DNA of 53,168 nucleotides from Rubrimonas sp036770645 (GCA_036770645.1 DAIPIU010000013.1:1-53168), one strand, 5' to 3'; positions 8,317-18,340 are shown, counted from the first letter of the stretch. The notes: a model not told the origin generated them from the letters alone. Numbers and translations: made by a program.

Positions 8317-8320
<4 letters not shown>
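7727..8320 (-). CDS. cvpA: CvpA family inner-membrane protein
   Basis: Small multi-span membrane protein of 197 residues, of the family needed for colicin V production in E. coli and often found next to purF; its molecular role is poorly known. The hydrophobic segments fit four membrane helices: near 5-25, 30-50, 65-90 and 105-130. The GFTRETLALAGW motif after helix one is typical. The C-terminal tail (about 130-197) is soluble and rich in Ala and Pro. The chosen ATG overlaps the radA stop (ATGA); an in-frame ATG two codons earlier is possible. Confidence 0.9.
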
Positions 8321-9692
<1,372 letters not shown>

Positions 9693-9696
<4 letters not shown>

Positions 9697-10304
9697 GGAT
9701 CGTCGGGCCTGGGCGCGGGCAGGGAACGGGCGGGGTCGGCCTTCGCCTCGACCTGGGTCGGGCCGAGCACGCCGAGCACCTTCTGCACGAAGCCCGACCA
9801 GCCCGAGGGTCGGCCGATCTCTATGGTGGCGGCGTGGGCGGGATCCTCGACGCCGGCCAGTGCCACGTCGAAATCGTCGCGGGCGCGCTGGAGGTCGGTC
9901 TGGAGCGCCTCGAGCTGGTCGAGGCAGCGGCGCTTGGCGTCCTCGCGCAGCCATGGGAAATCGAGGATCTTCGCGCGCGCATCGGCCAGCGTCTGGCGCA
10001 GGGCGCGCATGTCCTCGGCCTCGCGCGCCACGCCGCGGCGGGCCTCGATGACGTTGATGCGGCGCTGTTCGGCGTGCAGCGTCGCGAGCCGCCATGTCTT
10101 GTGGAAGAAGCCGTCGAGGTCCTCGTCGGTGAAGCTGTCGCGGCCGAGCAGGTCGACGCCGGGATGTTCGACCCCGAGACGGTGGCAGATGGCCAGCGTG
10201 CGCGCCACGAGGCGGTAGGCCTCGCGGAATTCGGGCTTCGCGTCGCCGTCGATGAAGCCCTGGGCGACGGTGTGCAGCTCTTCCCAGAGCGCTTCCTCGG
10301 ACAT
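9693..10304 (-). CDS. Uncharacterised cytosolic protein
   Basis: Not recognised. The protein of 203 residues is soluble and charged, without signal peptide or membrane segment. It has heptad-like Leu/Ala/Arg stretches between about residues 75 and 145 that suggest a helical or coiled-coil core, and a Trp/Phe-rich patch (SGWSGFVQKVLGVLG) near the C-terminus. The ATG at 10304 is chosen because a GAGG precedes it; a GTG at 10316 overlapping the mlaF stop is the alternative. It sits between the mlaEF lipid transporter genes and radA with stop-start overlaps, so it is certainly cotranscribed, but context does not settle a function. Confidence 0.75.
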
Positions 10305-10312
10305 CGGCGGCC

Positions 10313-11083
10313 TCACCTGACGCTGTCGATCGGGCCCTCGGCCCGGCCATGGATGAACTGGTCCACATAGGGATCGCCGCTGTCGTCGAGCGCGGCGATG
10401 GGACCGTGCCAGCGCACCGTGCCGTCATGCAGCATGGCCACGCGGTCGGCGATCCTGCGCACCGAGGCCATGTCGTGGGTGATGGTCAGGGCGGTCGCGC
10501 CGAGTTCGACCACGATCTCGCGGATTAGGGCGTTGATGACGTCGGCCATGATCGGGTCGAGGCCGGTGGTCGGTTCGTCGAAGAAGATGATCTCGGGGTC
10601 CCCCGCGATGGCGCGGGCGAGGCCGGCGCGCTTCTGCATGCCGCCCGACAGCTCGGCGGGGAACAGGTCCGCGGTCTCGGGCCCGAGGCCGACGCGGCGC
10701 AGCTTGTCGATGGCGATGGCGCGCGCCTCCGCCGCCGGGCGGCGGTCGGGGCCGTTCAGCATGCGGAAGGCGACGTTGCGCCAGACCGGCAGGCTGTCGA
10801 ACAGCGCCGCGCCCTGGAACAGCATGCCGAAGCGGGCGAGCAGCCTCTCGCGCGCACCCCCGCGGGCGGCCGCGGCATCGGCCCCGTCGACGAGGATCCG
10901 GCCGCCGTCCGGGCGGATGATCCCCAGCACGCATTTCAGCAGCACCGACTTGCCGGTGCCGGAGCCGCCGATGATGACGAGGCTTTCGCCCCTGGCCACG
11001 GAGAGGTCCACGCCGCGCAGGACATGCTTGGGACCGAAGGACTTGGACAGGCCTTCGAGGGCGATGCGGGGCGGTTCGGTCAT
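10313..11083 (-). CDS. mlaF: MlaF-type ABC transporter ATP-binding protein
   Basis: ATPase of the Mla phospholipid transport system, which helps maintain outer-membrane lipid asymmetry. The 256-residue protein has Walker A GGSGTGKSVLLK (near residue 40), Q-loop FQGAALFDSL, signature LSGGMQKRAGLARAI, Walker B IIFFDEPTTGLDP and the H-loop His in LTITHDMAS. The FGMLFQGAALFDSLPVWRNV stretch is typical of MlaF/Ttg2A. The ATG overlaps the mlaE stop (ATGA). No mlaD or mlaC lies in the window. Confidence 0.92.
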   Translation of the reverse strand: MTEPPRIALEGLSKSFGPKHVLRGVDLSVARGESLVIIGGSGTGKSVLLKCVLGIIRPDGGRILVDGADAAAARGGARERLLARFGMLFQGAALFDSLPVWRNVAFRMLNGPDRRPAAEARAIAIDKLRRVGLGPETADLFPAELSGGMQKRAGLARAIAGDPEIIFFDEPTTGLDPIMADVINALIREIVVELGATALTITHDMASVRRIADRVAMLHDGTVRWHGPIAALDDSGDPYVDQFIHGRAEGPIDSVR

Positions 11084-11880
11084 CGGTCGGACGCGAAGAA
11101 GAACTCGGTCAGCAGGTAGTTCGAGGCCAGGATCAGGATCGAGGCCGAGACGACCGCGTTGGTGGTGGCGCGGCCGACGCCCTGCGCCCCGCGGCCCGAG
11201 CGATAGCCGTGGTAGCAGCCCATCAGCGCGATGATGAAGCCGAACACCGCCGCCTTGGCGAGGCCGGAGACGACGTCCATCACCTCGAGGAAGTCCCAGG
11301 TGTTCTGGATGTAGATCGCCGGGTTGAAGTTCAGCCGCGCCACGCCGACGAGGAAGCCGCCCATCAGCCCGATGATGTCGCCGATGAACACCAGCACCGG
11401 CAGGGCGAGCGTGGCGGCGAGCAGGCGCGGGGCGACGAGATACTTCATCGGGTTGGTCGACAGCGTGGTGAGCGCGTCGATCTGTTCGGTGACGCGCATG
11501 GTGCCGAGTTCGGCCGCGACCGAGGCCGAGACGCGGCCCGCCACCATCAGCCCGCCGAGCACGGGGCCCAGTTCGCGCGTCATGCCGATGGCGACGATCG
11601 AGGGCACCACCGATTCCGCGTTGAAGCGCGCCCCGCCGGCGTAGATCTGCAGCGCCAGCGCCGCGCCGGTGAACAGCGCGGTCATGCCCACGACCGGCAG
11701 CGAGAACCAGCCGATGCGCAGGAGCTGCCGGCCGAATTCGCCCGCGAAGAATGGCGGGCGGAACACGTGGCTGATGCCCGAGGCCGCGAACAGCGTCAGC
11801 GCGCCGGTGGCGCGGCAAAGGCCGAGCACGGCGCGTCCGACCGCGGCGAGGAAGCCTTGCAGGATTGCAGCGAAGGCCAA
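11080..11880 (-). CDS. mlaE: MlaE-type ABC transporter permease
   Basis: Integral membrane permease of the Mla/Ttg2 retrograde phospholipid transporter, 266 residues. It has the family segments GMTRELGPVLGGLMVAGRVSASVAAELGTM and EQIDALTTLSTNPMKYLVAPR, which form the conserved cytoplasmic coupling region. Five or six hydrophobic helices are visible. The start is a TTG, supported by a GGAG 11 bases upstream; no better ATG keeps the N-terminus. It pairs with mlaF by a 4-base overlap. Confidence 0.92.
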   Translation of the reverse strand: MAFAAILQGFLAAVGRAVLGLCRATGALTLFAASGISHVFRPPFFAGEFGRQLLRIGWFSLPVVGMTALFTGAALALQIYAGGARFNAESVVPSIVAIGMTRELGPVLGGLMVAGRVSASVAAELGTMRVTEQIDALTTLSTNPMKYLVAPRLLAATLALPVLVFIGDIIGLMGGFLVGVARLNFNPAIYIQNTWDFLEVMDVVSGLAKAAVFGFIIALMGCYHGYRSGRGAQGVGRATTNAVVSASILILASNYLLTEFFFASDR

Positions 11881-11904
11881 GGTTGGCTCCGGGCCAGGGG
11901 CGGG

Positions 11905-12981
11905 TCAGCCGCCGTCATAGCGTCGCGCGTAGCGGGTTCCAAGGCTTGTGAGGATCTCATAGCCGATGGTGCCGGCGGCGGCGGCGAGATCGTCGACGCC
12001 CTGCTGCGGGCCGAGGAGCGAAACCATCGCGTTCTCCGCGAGGTCCGGGGCGTCGGTCGCGTCGAGGGTGATGAGGTCCATGCTCACGCGCCCGATGACG
12101 GGCAGGGCCGCGCCGCCGCGGAAGGCGCGGGCACGCCCGCCCATGGCGCGGATCAGGCCGTCGGCGTAGCCCGCCGCGATGGTGGCCACGCGGGACGGGC
12201 GAGCCGCCCGCCACGCGCCGCCGTAGCCTACCGCCTCGCCGGGCAGGACGGCGCGGATCTGGATCACGGGGACGTCGAGGGCGACCGCGGGGCGGGCCTC
12301 CGCGAAGGGCAGCCCGCCGTAGAGCCCGATGCCGGGGCGCACGAGGTCGAAGGCGAAGGCGGGGCCGAGCAGGGCGCCGCCGGTCGCCGACAGGCTGCGC
12401 GGCACGCCGGCGAGGCGGGGATGGGCTGTCATCGACAGGAAGGCCGCGCGCTGGGCGGCGTTCATGGCATGCGCAGGGTCGTCGGCGCAGGCGAGGTGGC
12501 TGATCACGAGGGCGACGTCGAGCCCCTCGAGGGCGGCGGTCGCGTCGAGCAGCGCGGCGAGTTCGCCGGGCTCGAGGCCGAGGCGGTTCATGCCGCTGTC
12601 GAGCTGCAGCGCGACGGCGAGGCGGCGGCCCGCCTGCGCGGCTGCGCGGCGGGCGGCGGCGACCTGGCCGGCGGAATTCAGGCAGGGGCGCAGGTCATTG
12701 GCGAGCACGTCCGCGGCGTCGTCGTCGGTCATGCCGTTGAAGACGTGGATCGCGGGCCCGGGGCCGAGGGCGTCGCGCACCGCCACGGCCTCCGCGATGG
12801 TGGCGGTGAAGAAGGCCCGCGCGCCCTCGGCGGCCAGCGCGCGCGCGACCGGGGCGGCCCCGAGCCCGTAGGCGTCGGCCTTGACCACCGCGGCGCAGGC
12901 GGCGGGCGCGGCCCGGGCGGCGAGCGCGCGCCAGTTGGCGCGGATGGCGGCAAGATCGACGGTCAGGGTCGCGCGGGGCAA
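11905..12981 (-). CDS. alr: Alanine racemase
   Basis: PLP enzyme that converts L- to D-alanine for peptidoglycan. 358 residues. The PLP lysine is in VVKADAYGLG (Lys34), and the catalytic tyrosine of the other face is in the GEAVGYGGAWRA segment. The beta-barrel domain is at the C-terminus (GRVSMDLITLD). The start is a TTG at 12981, 4 bases after the dnaB stop, and no other start keeps the conserved N-terminus (LTVDLAAIRANWRAL). Translation probably depends on coupling with dnaB, since no clear Shine-Dalgarno is visible. Confidence 0.94.
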   Translation of the reverse strand: MPRATLTVDLAAIRANWRALAARAAPAACAAVVKADAYGLGAAPVARALAAEGARAFFTATIAEAVAVRDALGPGPAIHVFNGMTDDDAADVLANDLRPCLNSAGQVAAARRAAAQAGRRLAVALQLDSGMNRLGLEPGELAALLDATAALEGLDVALVISHLACADDPAHAMNAAQRAAFLSMTAHPRLAGVPRSLSATGGALLGPAFAFDLVRPGIGLYGGLPFAEARPAVALDVPVIQIRAVLPGEAVGYGGAWRAARPSRVATIAAGYADGLIRAMGGRARAFRGGAALPVIGRVSMDLITLDATDAPDLAENAMVSLLGPQQGVDDLAAAAGTIGYEILTSLGTRYARRYDGG

Positions 12982-12985
12982 GGCG

Positions 12986-14455
12986 TCAGTAGTCCCGCGG
13001 GTCGCGCATGTCGTCGCGCGCCAGGTCCGAGAAGCGGGTGAAGCGGCCGTCGAACATCATCTCGACCGTGCCGATGGGGCCGTGACGCTGCTTGCCGATG
13101 ATGGCCTCGGCCTTGTTGTGGATGCGCTCGGCCTTGACCAGCCAGTCGGAGAAGCCGGCGTCCTCCTCCGACGGCTTGATGCGCTCGTGGTAGTATTCCT
13201 CGCGGTAGACGAACATCACCACATCGGCGTCCTGCTCGATCGAGCCGGATTCGCGCAGGTCGGACAACTGCGGGCGCTTGTCCTCGCGGTTCTCGACCTG
13301 CCGGGAAAGCTGGGACAGGGCGATCACCGGCACGTCGAGTTCCTTGGCGATGGCCTTCAGTCCCTGCGTGATCTCCGACACCTCCTGCACGCGGCCGTCG
13401 GATCGGCCCGAGGCGGGGCGGACGAGCTGGAGATAGTCCACGAACAGCGCGTCGAGCCCGTGCTGGCGCTTGAGGCGGCGGGCCCGGGCGGCCAGCGTCG
13501 AGATCGGCAGTGCGGGCGTGTCGTCGATGAACAGCGGGATGCGTTCCAGTTCGGCCGCGGCGAGCACGAAGCGGCGGAATTCGTCTTCCTCCATCTCGCC
13601 GCGGCGGATGCGGTCCGACGGCACCTGCGCCTGTTCCGACAGCACGCGGGTCGCGAGCTGCTCCGAGGACATCTCGAGCGAGAAGAAGCCGACCACGCCC
13701 CCGTCCACCGTCCCCTCGGTCCCGTCCGGCCTTTCGCCGCGGCGGTACTTGCGGGCGATGTTGAAGGCGATGTTGGTGGCGAGCGCCGTCTTTCCCATCG
13801 AGGGGCGGCCGGCGATGATCAGCAGGTCGGAGGGGTGCAGACCGCCGAGCTTGCGGTCGATGTCGGCGAGGCCGGTGGACAGCCCCGCCAGCCCCCCGTC
13901 GCGCTGGTAGGCGGCGTTGGCGATGTCGATGGCGGTCTTGGCGGCGCGCAGGAAGCTGACGAAGCCGCCCTCGTATTTCCCTTTCTCGGCGAGAGAATAG
14001 AGGGCCTGCTCTGCCTCGACGATCTGGGCGCGCGGCTCGCTGTCCGGATCGACCGTGGCGGCCTTGGTCGAGATCTCCTCGCCCAGCAGGATCAGCTCGC
14101 GCCGCAGCGCGAGGTCGTGGACGGTCTGGGCATAGTCGCGGGCGCTGAACACCGAAATGGCGGCGCCGGCGAGGCGGGCGAGATAGGCCGGGCCGCCCAC
14201 GGCTGCGATGCCCTCGATCTGTTCGACGAAGGGCTTCAGCGTGACGGGCGTGGCCAGCGCATTCTGCTGGATGCGCCGCGCCGCGATCTCGAAGATGCGC
14301 GCGTGCAGCGGGTCGTAGAAATGCCGAGGCTCGACCAGCGCCGCGATGCGGTCGTAGACGTCGTTGTTGACCAGAAGCGCCCCGAGAAGCGCCTGCTCGG
14401 CCTCGATGTTGTGGGGCTGGGGGCGCGCCCGCAGCGCATCGACGCCGTCGGCCAT
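12986..14455 (-). CDS. dnaB: DnaB, replicative DNA helicase
   Basis: Hexameric helicase that unwinds DNA at the replication fork. The 489-residue protein has the N-terminal DnaB domain (PHNIEAEQALLGALLVNNDV) and the C-terminal RecA-like motor with Walker A GRPSMGKTALATN, Walker B LDALFVDYLQLV and SQLSRQVENR. It heads the leftward dnaB-alr-mlaEF-orf-radA-cvpA run. A promoter with a perfect palindrome is present just upstream. No intein is present at the Walker A or DYLQL sites. Confidence 0.97.
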   Translation of the reverse strand: MADGVDALRARPQPHNIEAEQALLGALLVNNDVYDRIAALVEPRHFYDPLHARIFEIAARRIQQNALATPVTLKPFVEQIEGIAAVGGPAYLARLAGAAISVFSARDYAQTVHDLALRRELILLGEEISTKAATVDPDSEPRAQIVEAEQALYSLAEKGKYEGGFVSFLRAAKTAIDIANAAYQRDGGLAGLSTGLADIDRKLGGLHPSDLLIIAGRPSMGKTALATNIAFNIARKYRRGERPDGTEGTVDGGVVGFFSLEMSSEQLATRVLSEQAQVPSDRIRRGEMEEDEFRRFVLAAAELERIPLFIDDTPALPISTLAARARRLKRQHGLDALFVDYLQLVRPASGRSDGRVQEVSEITQGLKAIAKELDVPVIALSQLSRQVENREDKRPQLSDLRESGSIEQDADVVMFVYREEYYHERIKPSEEDAGFSDWLVKAERIHNKAEAIIGKQRHGPIGTVEMMFDGRFTRFSDLARDDMRDPRDY

Positions 14456-14484
14456 TGCGGTTCTCCGTCATCCAAACGCGGCGC

Positions 14485-14526
14485 AGTCTAACCCGAGCCG
14501 ACTGCAAGTCAATGTAACCATTGACT
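14485..14526 (-). promoter_or_regulatory. dnaB promoter with perfect 8-bp inverted repeat
   Basis: On the leftward strand TTGACT (14507-14512) and TAGACT (14485-14490) are spaced 16 bp, and transcription would start about 20-25 bases before the dnaB ATG. The -35 lies inside a perfect inverted repeat AGTCAATG-TAAC-CATTGACT (14507-14526). A palindrome over the -35 suggests an operator for a dimeric regulator, but no regulator is identified. Confidence 0.55.
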
Positions 14527-14589
14527 TATTCTTGCGCCGAGCCTGTGGATGCCGGGGATAGTCCGCCCAAGTCGCGGGGCGGGGCCGAC

Positions 14590-14619
14590 AAAAAAAGGGC
14601 CGCGGCGATGCCGCGGCCC
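14590..14619 (-). terminator. Intrinsic terminator of rpsF-rpsR-rplI
   Basis: On the leftward strand, a 10-bp GC stem GGGCCGCGGC / GCCGCGGCCC with a 3-base loop is followed directly by seven T. It lies 25 bases after the rplI stop and separates the ribosomal operon from the dnaB promoter. Confidence 0.93.
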
Positions 14620-14643
14620 GATCGTGGTTGCGTGCGGGCGGCG

Positions 14644-15273
14644 TCAGCGGACGGGTTCTTCGTCCTCGTCGCCGATGACTTCCATGCCAGCGGGCGTGCG
14701 CCGGGGCGCGTCCTCGTCCTCGGCGGTCTCGAACAGCTGCTGGACGTCGAAATCGGCCTGTTCGGCCGCATCGGCCTCGGCGCGCAGTTCGGCGATGGTC
14801 TTGCCCTGCGCCTGGAGCGCCGCCTCGTCCTGCGAACGGGCGACGTTGATGGTGATGGTCGCCGAGACCTCGGGGTGCAGCACCACGCGCATCTTGTGCA
14901 GGCCGAGTTCCTTGACCGGGCGATCAAGCACGATCTGGCGCTTGTCGACGCTGAACCCGCCCTCGGTGGCGGCATCGGCGGCATCGCGCACGGTGACCGA
15001 GCCATAGAGCGCGCCGCCGTCAGAAGCCGAGCGGATGACGATGAAGCTCTGGCCTTCGAGCTTCGCCGCGACGGCCTCGGCCTCCTTCTTCAGTTCGAGA
15101 TTGCGCGCCTCGAGCTGGGCGCGCGTGGCCTCGAAGCGGGCGAGGTTGGCTTTCGTCGCCCGCAGCGCCTTGCCCTGGGGCAGGAGGAAGTTGCGGCCGA
15201 AGCCGTCCTTCACGCTGACGACGTCGCCCATCTGGCCGAGTTTTTCGACCCTTTCGAGCAGTACGACCTGCAT
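14644..15273 (-). CDS. rplI: 50S ribosomal protein L9
   Basis: The 209-residue protein begins MQVVLLERVEKLGQMGDVV, followed by the L9 signature region VKDGFGRNFLLPQGKALRAT. A long central helix (about 40-75) links the N- and C-terminal RNA-binding domains. The C-terminal acidic tail of about 60 residues makes it longer than E. coli L9 (149), as is usual in alphaproteobacteria. Third gene of the rpsF-rpsR-rplI operon, 11 bp after rpsR. Confidence 0.97.
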   Translation of the reverse strand: MQVVLLERVEKLGQMGDVVSVKDGFGRNFLLPQGKALRATKANLARFEATRAQLEARNLELKKEAEAVAAKLEGQSFIVIRSASDGGALYGSVTVRDAADAATEGGFSVDKRQIVLDRPVKELGLHKMRVVLHPEVSATITINVARSQDEAALQAQGKTIAELRAEADAAEQADFDVQQLFETAEDEDAPRRTPAGMEVIGDEDEEPVR

Positions 15274-15284
15274 GGCCCCCTCCC

Positions 15285-15512
15285 TCAGTTGACGGCGTAG
15301 GGAAGCAGGGCGAGGAACCGGGCGCGCTTGATGGCGCGGGACAGTTCACGCTGCTTCTTGGCGGAGACGGCGGTGATGCGCGACGGCACGATCTTGCCGC
15401 GCTCGGACACGTAGCGCTGCAGCAGCTTCACGTCCTTGTAGTCGATCGCGGGCGCGCCCTCGCCTGAGAACGGGCAGGACTTGCGGCGGCGGAAGAAGGG
15501 CTTGCGGGCCAT
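15285..15512 (-). CDS. rpsR: 30S ribosomal protein S18
   Basis: 75 residues, full length for the family. Contains CPFSGEGAPAIDYKDVKLLQRYVSERGKI split over the conserved core, and the PSRITAVSAKKQRELSRAIKRAR region that binds 16S rRNA next to S6. Lies between rpsF (18 bp upstream) and rplI. Confidence 0.98.
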   Translation of the reverse strand: MARKPFFRRRKSCPFSGEGAPAIDYKDVKLLQRYVSERGKIVPSRITAVSAKKQRELSRAIKRARFLALLPYAVN

Positions 15513-15530
15513 GGTTCAGGTCTCTCCCGA

Positions 15531-15908
15531 TCAATCGTCGCGCCGGCCGCCGCGACCGCCGCGGCGGCCCCGGTCGTCGCGGGTGTTCTTGGCGCGGACC
15601 ACCGCGCTCTCGCCTTCCTCGTGCGCATCGACCTTCACGGTCAGCACGCGCATCACGTCGTCGTGGAGGCCCATCAGGCGCTCCATCTCGTGGACGGCCG
15701 TCGCGGGGGCGTCGCTGCGCAGGAACATGTAATGCCCCTTGCGGTTCTTGTTGATCTTGTAGGCCATCGAGCGCAGGCCCCAGTACTCGAAAGACGCGAC
15801 GTCGCCGCCGTTATCCTTGAGGATCTGGGAGAAATGCTCGATCAGGGCCTCCGCCTGCGCGTTGGAGATGTCCTGCCGCGCGATGAAGACGTGCTCGTAG
15901 AGAGACAT
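15531..15908 (-). CDS. rpsF: 30S ribosomal protein S6
   Basis: The 125-residue protein starts MSLYEHVFIARQDISNAQAE and contains the conserved EYWGLRSMAYKINKNRKGHY segment. The C-terminal tail is charged and Arg/Gly/Asp-rich (RGRRGGRGGRRDD). The frame is open for another 43 codons upstream, but the internal ATG at 15908 matches the family start. S6 pairs with S18, encoded next in the operon, during assembly of the 30S platform. Confidence 0.97.
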   Translation of the reverse strand: MSLYEHVFIARQDISNAQAEALIEHFSQILKDNGGDVASFEYWGLRSMAYKINKNRKGHYMFLRSDAPATAVHEMERLMGLHDDVMRVLTVKVDAHEEGESAVVRAKNTRDDRGRRGGRGGRRDD

Positions 15909-15934
15909 CGGCTTGGCTTTCGCTGCTGCGCGCT

Positions 15935-15950
15935 TCACCGTGCGGGGTGA
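15935..15950 (-). promoter_or_regulatory. Possible S6:S18 leader hairpin
   Basis: In the rpsF leader the leftward strand can form TCACC-CCGCAC-GGTGA, a 5-bp stem with CCG in the loop, 26 bases before the ATG. S6:S18 complexes are known to bind a CCG-containing motif in their own mRNA leaders in many bacteria. The match is short and I have not folded the full leader, so this is tentative. Confidence 0.35.
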
Positions 15951-16070
15951 CATGCTCCCGTCCCGCACCCGAGAGGCGACGCGATCCATGGTCGTCGGGA
16001 GAGAGCGGCGTATGGACCGAATCGGACGGCAAGGCAAGGCGCGCGCCCCGATCGCGACAGCGGCGGCTGC

Positions 16071-16098
16071 TTGACAGGCCGGGGACGGGCGTTAAAGG
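16071..16098 (+). promoter_or_regulatory. fabD promoter
   Basis: TTGACA (16071-16076) is followed after 15-16 bp by TTAAAG/TAAAGG (16092-16098), about 30 bases before the fabD ATG. The -35 is perfect and the -10 is moderate. A GGGGAGG Shine-Dalgarno-like stretch lies between the promoter and the start. Confidence 0.55.
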
Positions 16099-16128
16099 GG
16101 CGCGACCGACGACCGGGGAGGCGGGGTC

Positions 16129-17073
16129 ATGGCGCGGGCATTCGTCTTTCCGGGGCAGGGGAGCCAGGTCGTCGGCATGGGCCGGGCGCTGGCCGACGCG
16201 TATCCCGCCGCAGCCGCGGTGTTCGCCGAGGTTGACGAGGCGCTTGGCGAAAGCCTGAGCGCGACCATGTGGGAGGGACCGGCCGAGGCCCTGCAACTGA
16301 CCGAGAATGCCCAGCCCGCGCTGATGGCCTGCTCGCTCGCGGCCCTGCGGGCGCTGGAGGCGGAGGGCGTGGCGACGGCGCGCGACGCGGCCTTCGTGGC
16401 GGGCCATTCGCTGGGCGAGTATTCCGCGCTGTGCGCGGCGGGCTCGATCGGGCTGGCGGACGCAGCGCGGCTGTTGCGCCTGCGCGGGCGGGCGATGCAG
16501 GCCGCGGTGCCGGTGGGCGAGGGCGCCATGGCGGCGCTGCTGGGCCTTGATCTCGAGGCGGCGCGGACCGTCGCTGCCGAGGCCGCTCAGGGGCAGGTCT
16601 GCCAGGCGGCCAACGACAACGCGCCGGGGCAGGTGGTGGTGTCTGGCGACCGGGCGGCGGTCGAGCGGGCGCTGGGCATCGCGAAGGGCGCCGGGGCCAA
16701 GCGCGCCGTGCTGCTGGCGGTGTCGGCCCCGTTCCACTGCGCGCTGATGGCCCCCGCGGCCGAAGCAATGCATGCGGCGCTGGCCGACACGGCCATCGCG
16801 ACGCCCGCGGTGCCGCTGGTGTCGAATGTCGAGGCGGCGGGCGTGTCGGACCCGGAGACGATCCGCCGGCTGCTGGTCGCGCAGGTCACGGGCATGGTGC
16901 GCTGGCGCGAGGGCGTGCAGTGGATGCGCGCGCAGGGCGTGACGGCGCTGGTCGAGATCGGGGCCGGCAAGGTGCTGTCGGGGCTGGCGAAGCGCATCGT
17001 GGCGGACATGCAGGCGCTCGCGGTCAACGAACCGGCCGACGCGGCGGCGGTCGCCGCGGCGATCAGGGGCTGA
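16129..17073 (+). CDS. fabD: Malonyl-CoA:ACP transacylase
   Basis: Transfers malonyl groups from CoA to acyl carrier protein, supplying type II fatty acid synthesis. The 314-residue protein has the N-terminal FVFPGQGSQ motif, nucleophile Ser94 in AGHSLGEYSAL and catalytic His203 in SAPFHCALM. Followed 11 bp later by fabG, then acpP and fabF, the usual fab cluster order. Confidence 0.97.
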   Translation: MARAFVFPGQGSQVVGMGRALADAYPAAAAVFAEVDEALGESLSATMWEGPAEALQLTENAQPALMACSLAALRALEAEGVATARDAAFVAGHSLGEYSALCAAGSIGLADAARLLRLRGRAMQAAVPVGEGAMAALLGLDLEAARTVAAEAAQGQVCQAANDNAPGQVVVSGDRAAVERALGIAKGAGAKRAVLLAVSAPFHCALMAPAAEAMHAALADTAIATPAVPLVSNVEAAGVSDPETIRRLLVAQVTGMVRWREGVQWMRAQGVTALVEIGAGKVLSGLAKRIVADMQALAVNEPADAAAVAAAIRG

Positions 17074-17084
17074 GGGGGAACGCG

Positions 17085-17822
17085 ATGTTCGACCTGACGG
17101 GCAGGACGGCGCTGGTCACCGGGGCCTCGGGCGGCATCGGCGGGGCGATCGCCACGGCGCTGCATGCCCGCGGGGCGACCGTGGGCCTGTGCGGCACGCG
17201 CGAGGCGCCGCTGGCCGCGCTGGCCGAAAGTCTGGGGGCGCGCGCGCATATGCTGCCCTGCGACCTGTCCGACGGCGCGGCGGTGGACGCCCTGCCCAAG
17301 CGGGCGGCGGAGGCGATGGGCGGGCTGGACATCCTCGTGAACAACGCCGGCGTGACGCGGGACAACCTGTTCATGCGCATGTCCGACGCGGAATGGGACG
17401 CGGTGCTGGCGGTGAACCTGACCGCCGCCTTCCGCCTGATGCGCGGCGCGATCCGCGGCATGATGAAGGCGCGCTGGGGGCGGATCGTGTCGGTGACGTC
17501 GATCGTCGGCGTCACGGGCAATCCGGGGCAGGGCAATTACGCCGCGAGCAAGGCCGGGCTGATCGGCATGTCCAAGTCGCTGGCCGCCGAGGTCGCGTCG
17601 CGCGGGATCACGGTGAACTGCGTCGCGCCGGGCTTCATCGCGACGCCGATGACCGACGCCCTGACCGATGCGCAGAGGGCCAGGCTGCTGGAGGCCATCC
17701 CCGCCGGCCGCATGGGCGCGCCGGAGGAGATTGCCGCCGCCGTCGTCTACCTGTCCAGCGCCGAGGCCGGCTACGTCACCGGGGCGACCCTGCACGTCAA
17801 TGGCGGGATGGCCATGATCTGA
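17085..17822 (+). CDS. fabG: 3-oxoacyl-ACP reductase
   Basis: NADPH-dependent SDR that reduces beta-ketoacyl-ACP in fatty acid elongation. The 245-residue protein has the coenzyme motif TGASGGIGG (12-20), NNAG (86-89) and an intact triad Ser139, Tyr152, Lys156. A GAGGGGG Shine-Dalgarno lies before the ATG. Intact catalytic residues contrast with the SDR at 5498-6199. Confidence 0.97.
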   Translation: MFDLTGRTALVTGASGGIGGAIATALHARGATVGLCGTREAPLAALAESLGARAHMLPCDLSDGAAVDALPKRAAEAMGGLDILVNNAGVTRDNLFMRMSDAEWDAVLAVNLTAAFRLMRGAIRGMMKARWGRIVSVTSIVGVTGNPGQGNYAASKAGLIGMSKSLAAEVASRGITVNCVAPGFIATPMTDALTDAQRARLLEAIPAGRMGAPEEIAAAVVYLSSAEAGYVTGATLHVNGGMAMI

Positions 17823-17989
17823 ACGAGCGTTTGCGCCCCGATGCGGTTGTGCTAATCAACCGCCGGCGCGAAAGAGGGCCGCCGCGGCCCGGTCACGGGC
17901 CGTTGCGCGCCGCTGGAGACGGACGCCAACGGGCGTCGAGAAAAGACACCGAACGAGCCCCAGCCGGCTCTCTGAAGCGAGGAAGACAC

Positions 17990-18232
17990 ATGAGCGACAT
18001 CGCCGAGCGCGTCAAAAAGATCGTGGTCGAGCATCTGGGCGTCGAGGAAGAGAAGGTCGTTGAAAGCGCGAGCTTCATCGACGATCTCGGTGCCGACAGC
18101 CTTGATACCGTCGAACTGGTGATGGCGTTCGAGGAGGAATTCGGGATCGAGATCCCGGATGACGCCGCCGAGACGATCCAGACCTTCGGCGATGCGGTGA
18201 AGTTCATCTCGGAGAACGCGGCCAGCGCCTGA
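17990..18232 (+). CDS. acpP: Acyl carrier protein
   Basis: 80-residue acidic helical protein that carries growing acyl chains. The phosphopantetheine attachment site is Ser37 in LGADSLDTVELVM. The 167-bp gap before it holds an inverted repeat (17843-17863) and probably its own promoter; a GCGAGGAAG Shine-Dalgarno lies just upstream of the ATG. Confidence 0.98.
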   Translation: MSDIAERVKKIVVEHLGVEEEKVVESASFIDDLGADSLDTVELVMAFEEEFGIEIPDDAAETIQTFGDAVKFISENAASA

Positions 18233-18255
18233 GGCGCGCCGCGGGATCGACGGAC

Positions 18256-18290
18256 GGCGTCCGGGCGCGACCCGGGCGCCGTTTGCGTTT
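18256..18290 (+). terminator. Likely intrinsic terminator after acpP
   Basis: A 10-bp stem GGCGTCCGGG / CCCGGGCGCC (one G-U pair) with a 5-base loop is followed by the T-rich GTTTGCGTTT. It starts 23 bases after the acpP stop. It could allow higher acpP than fabF expression by partial termination. Confidence 0.6.
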
Positions 18291-18340
18291 CCGGCGGGCC
18301 GGATCCCGGGGCCTGCCCCGGCGATGGGGAGGATGTCGGC

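Noticed and set aside
17843..17863. Inverted repeat GCGGTTG-N7-CAACCGC between fabG and acpP, considered as a terminator.
   Set aside because: No T-run follows on either strand, and the loop contains a possible -10, so it is more likely part of the acpP promoter region; not strong enough to list.
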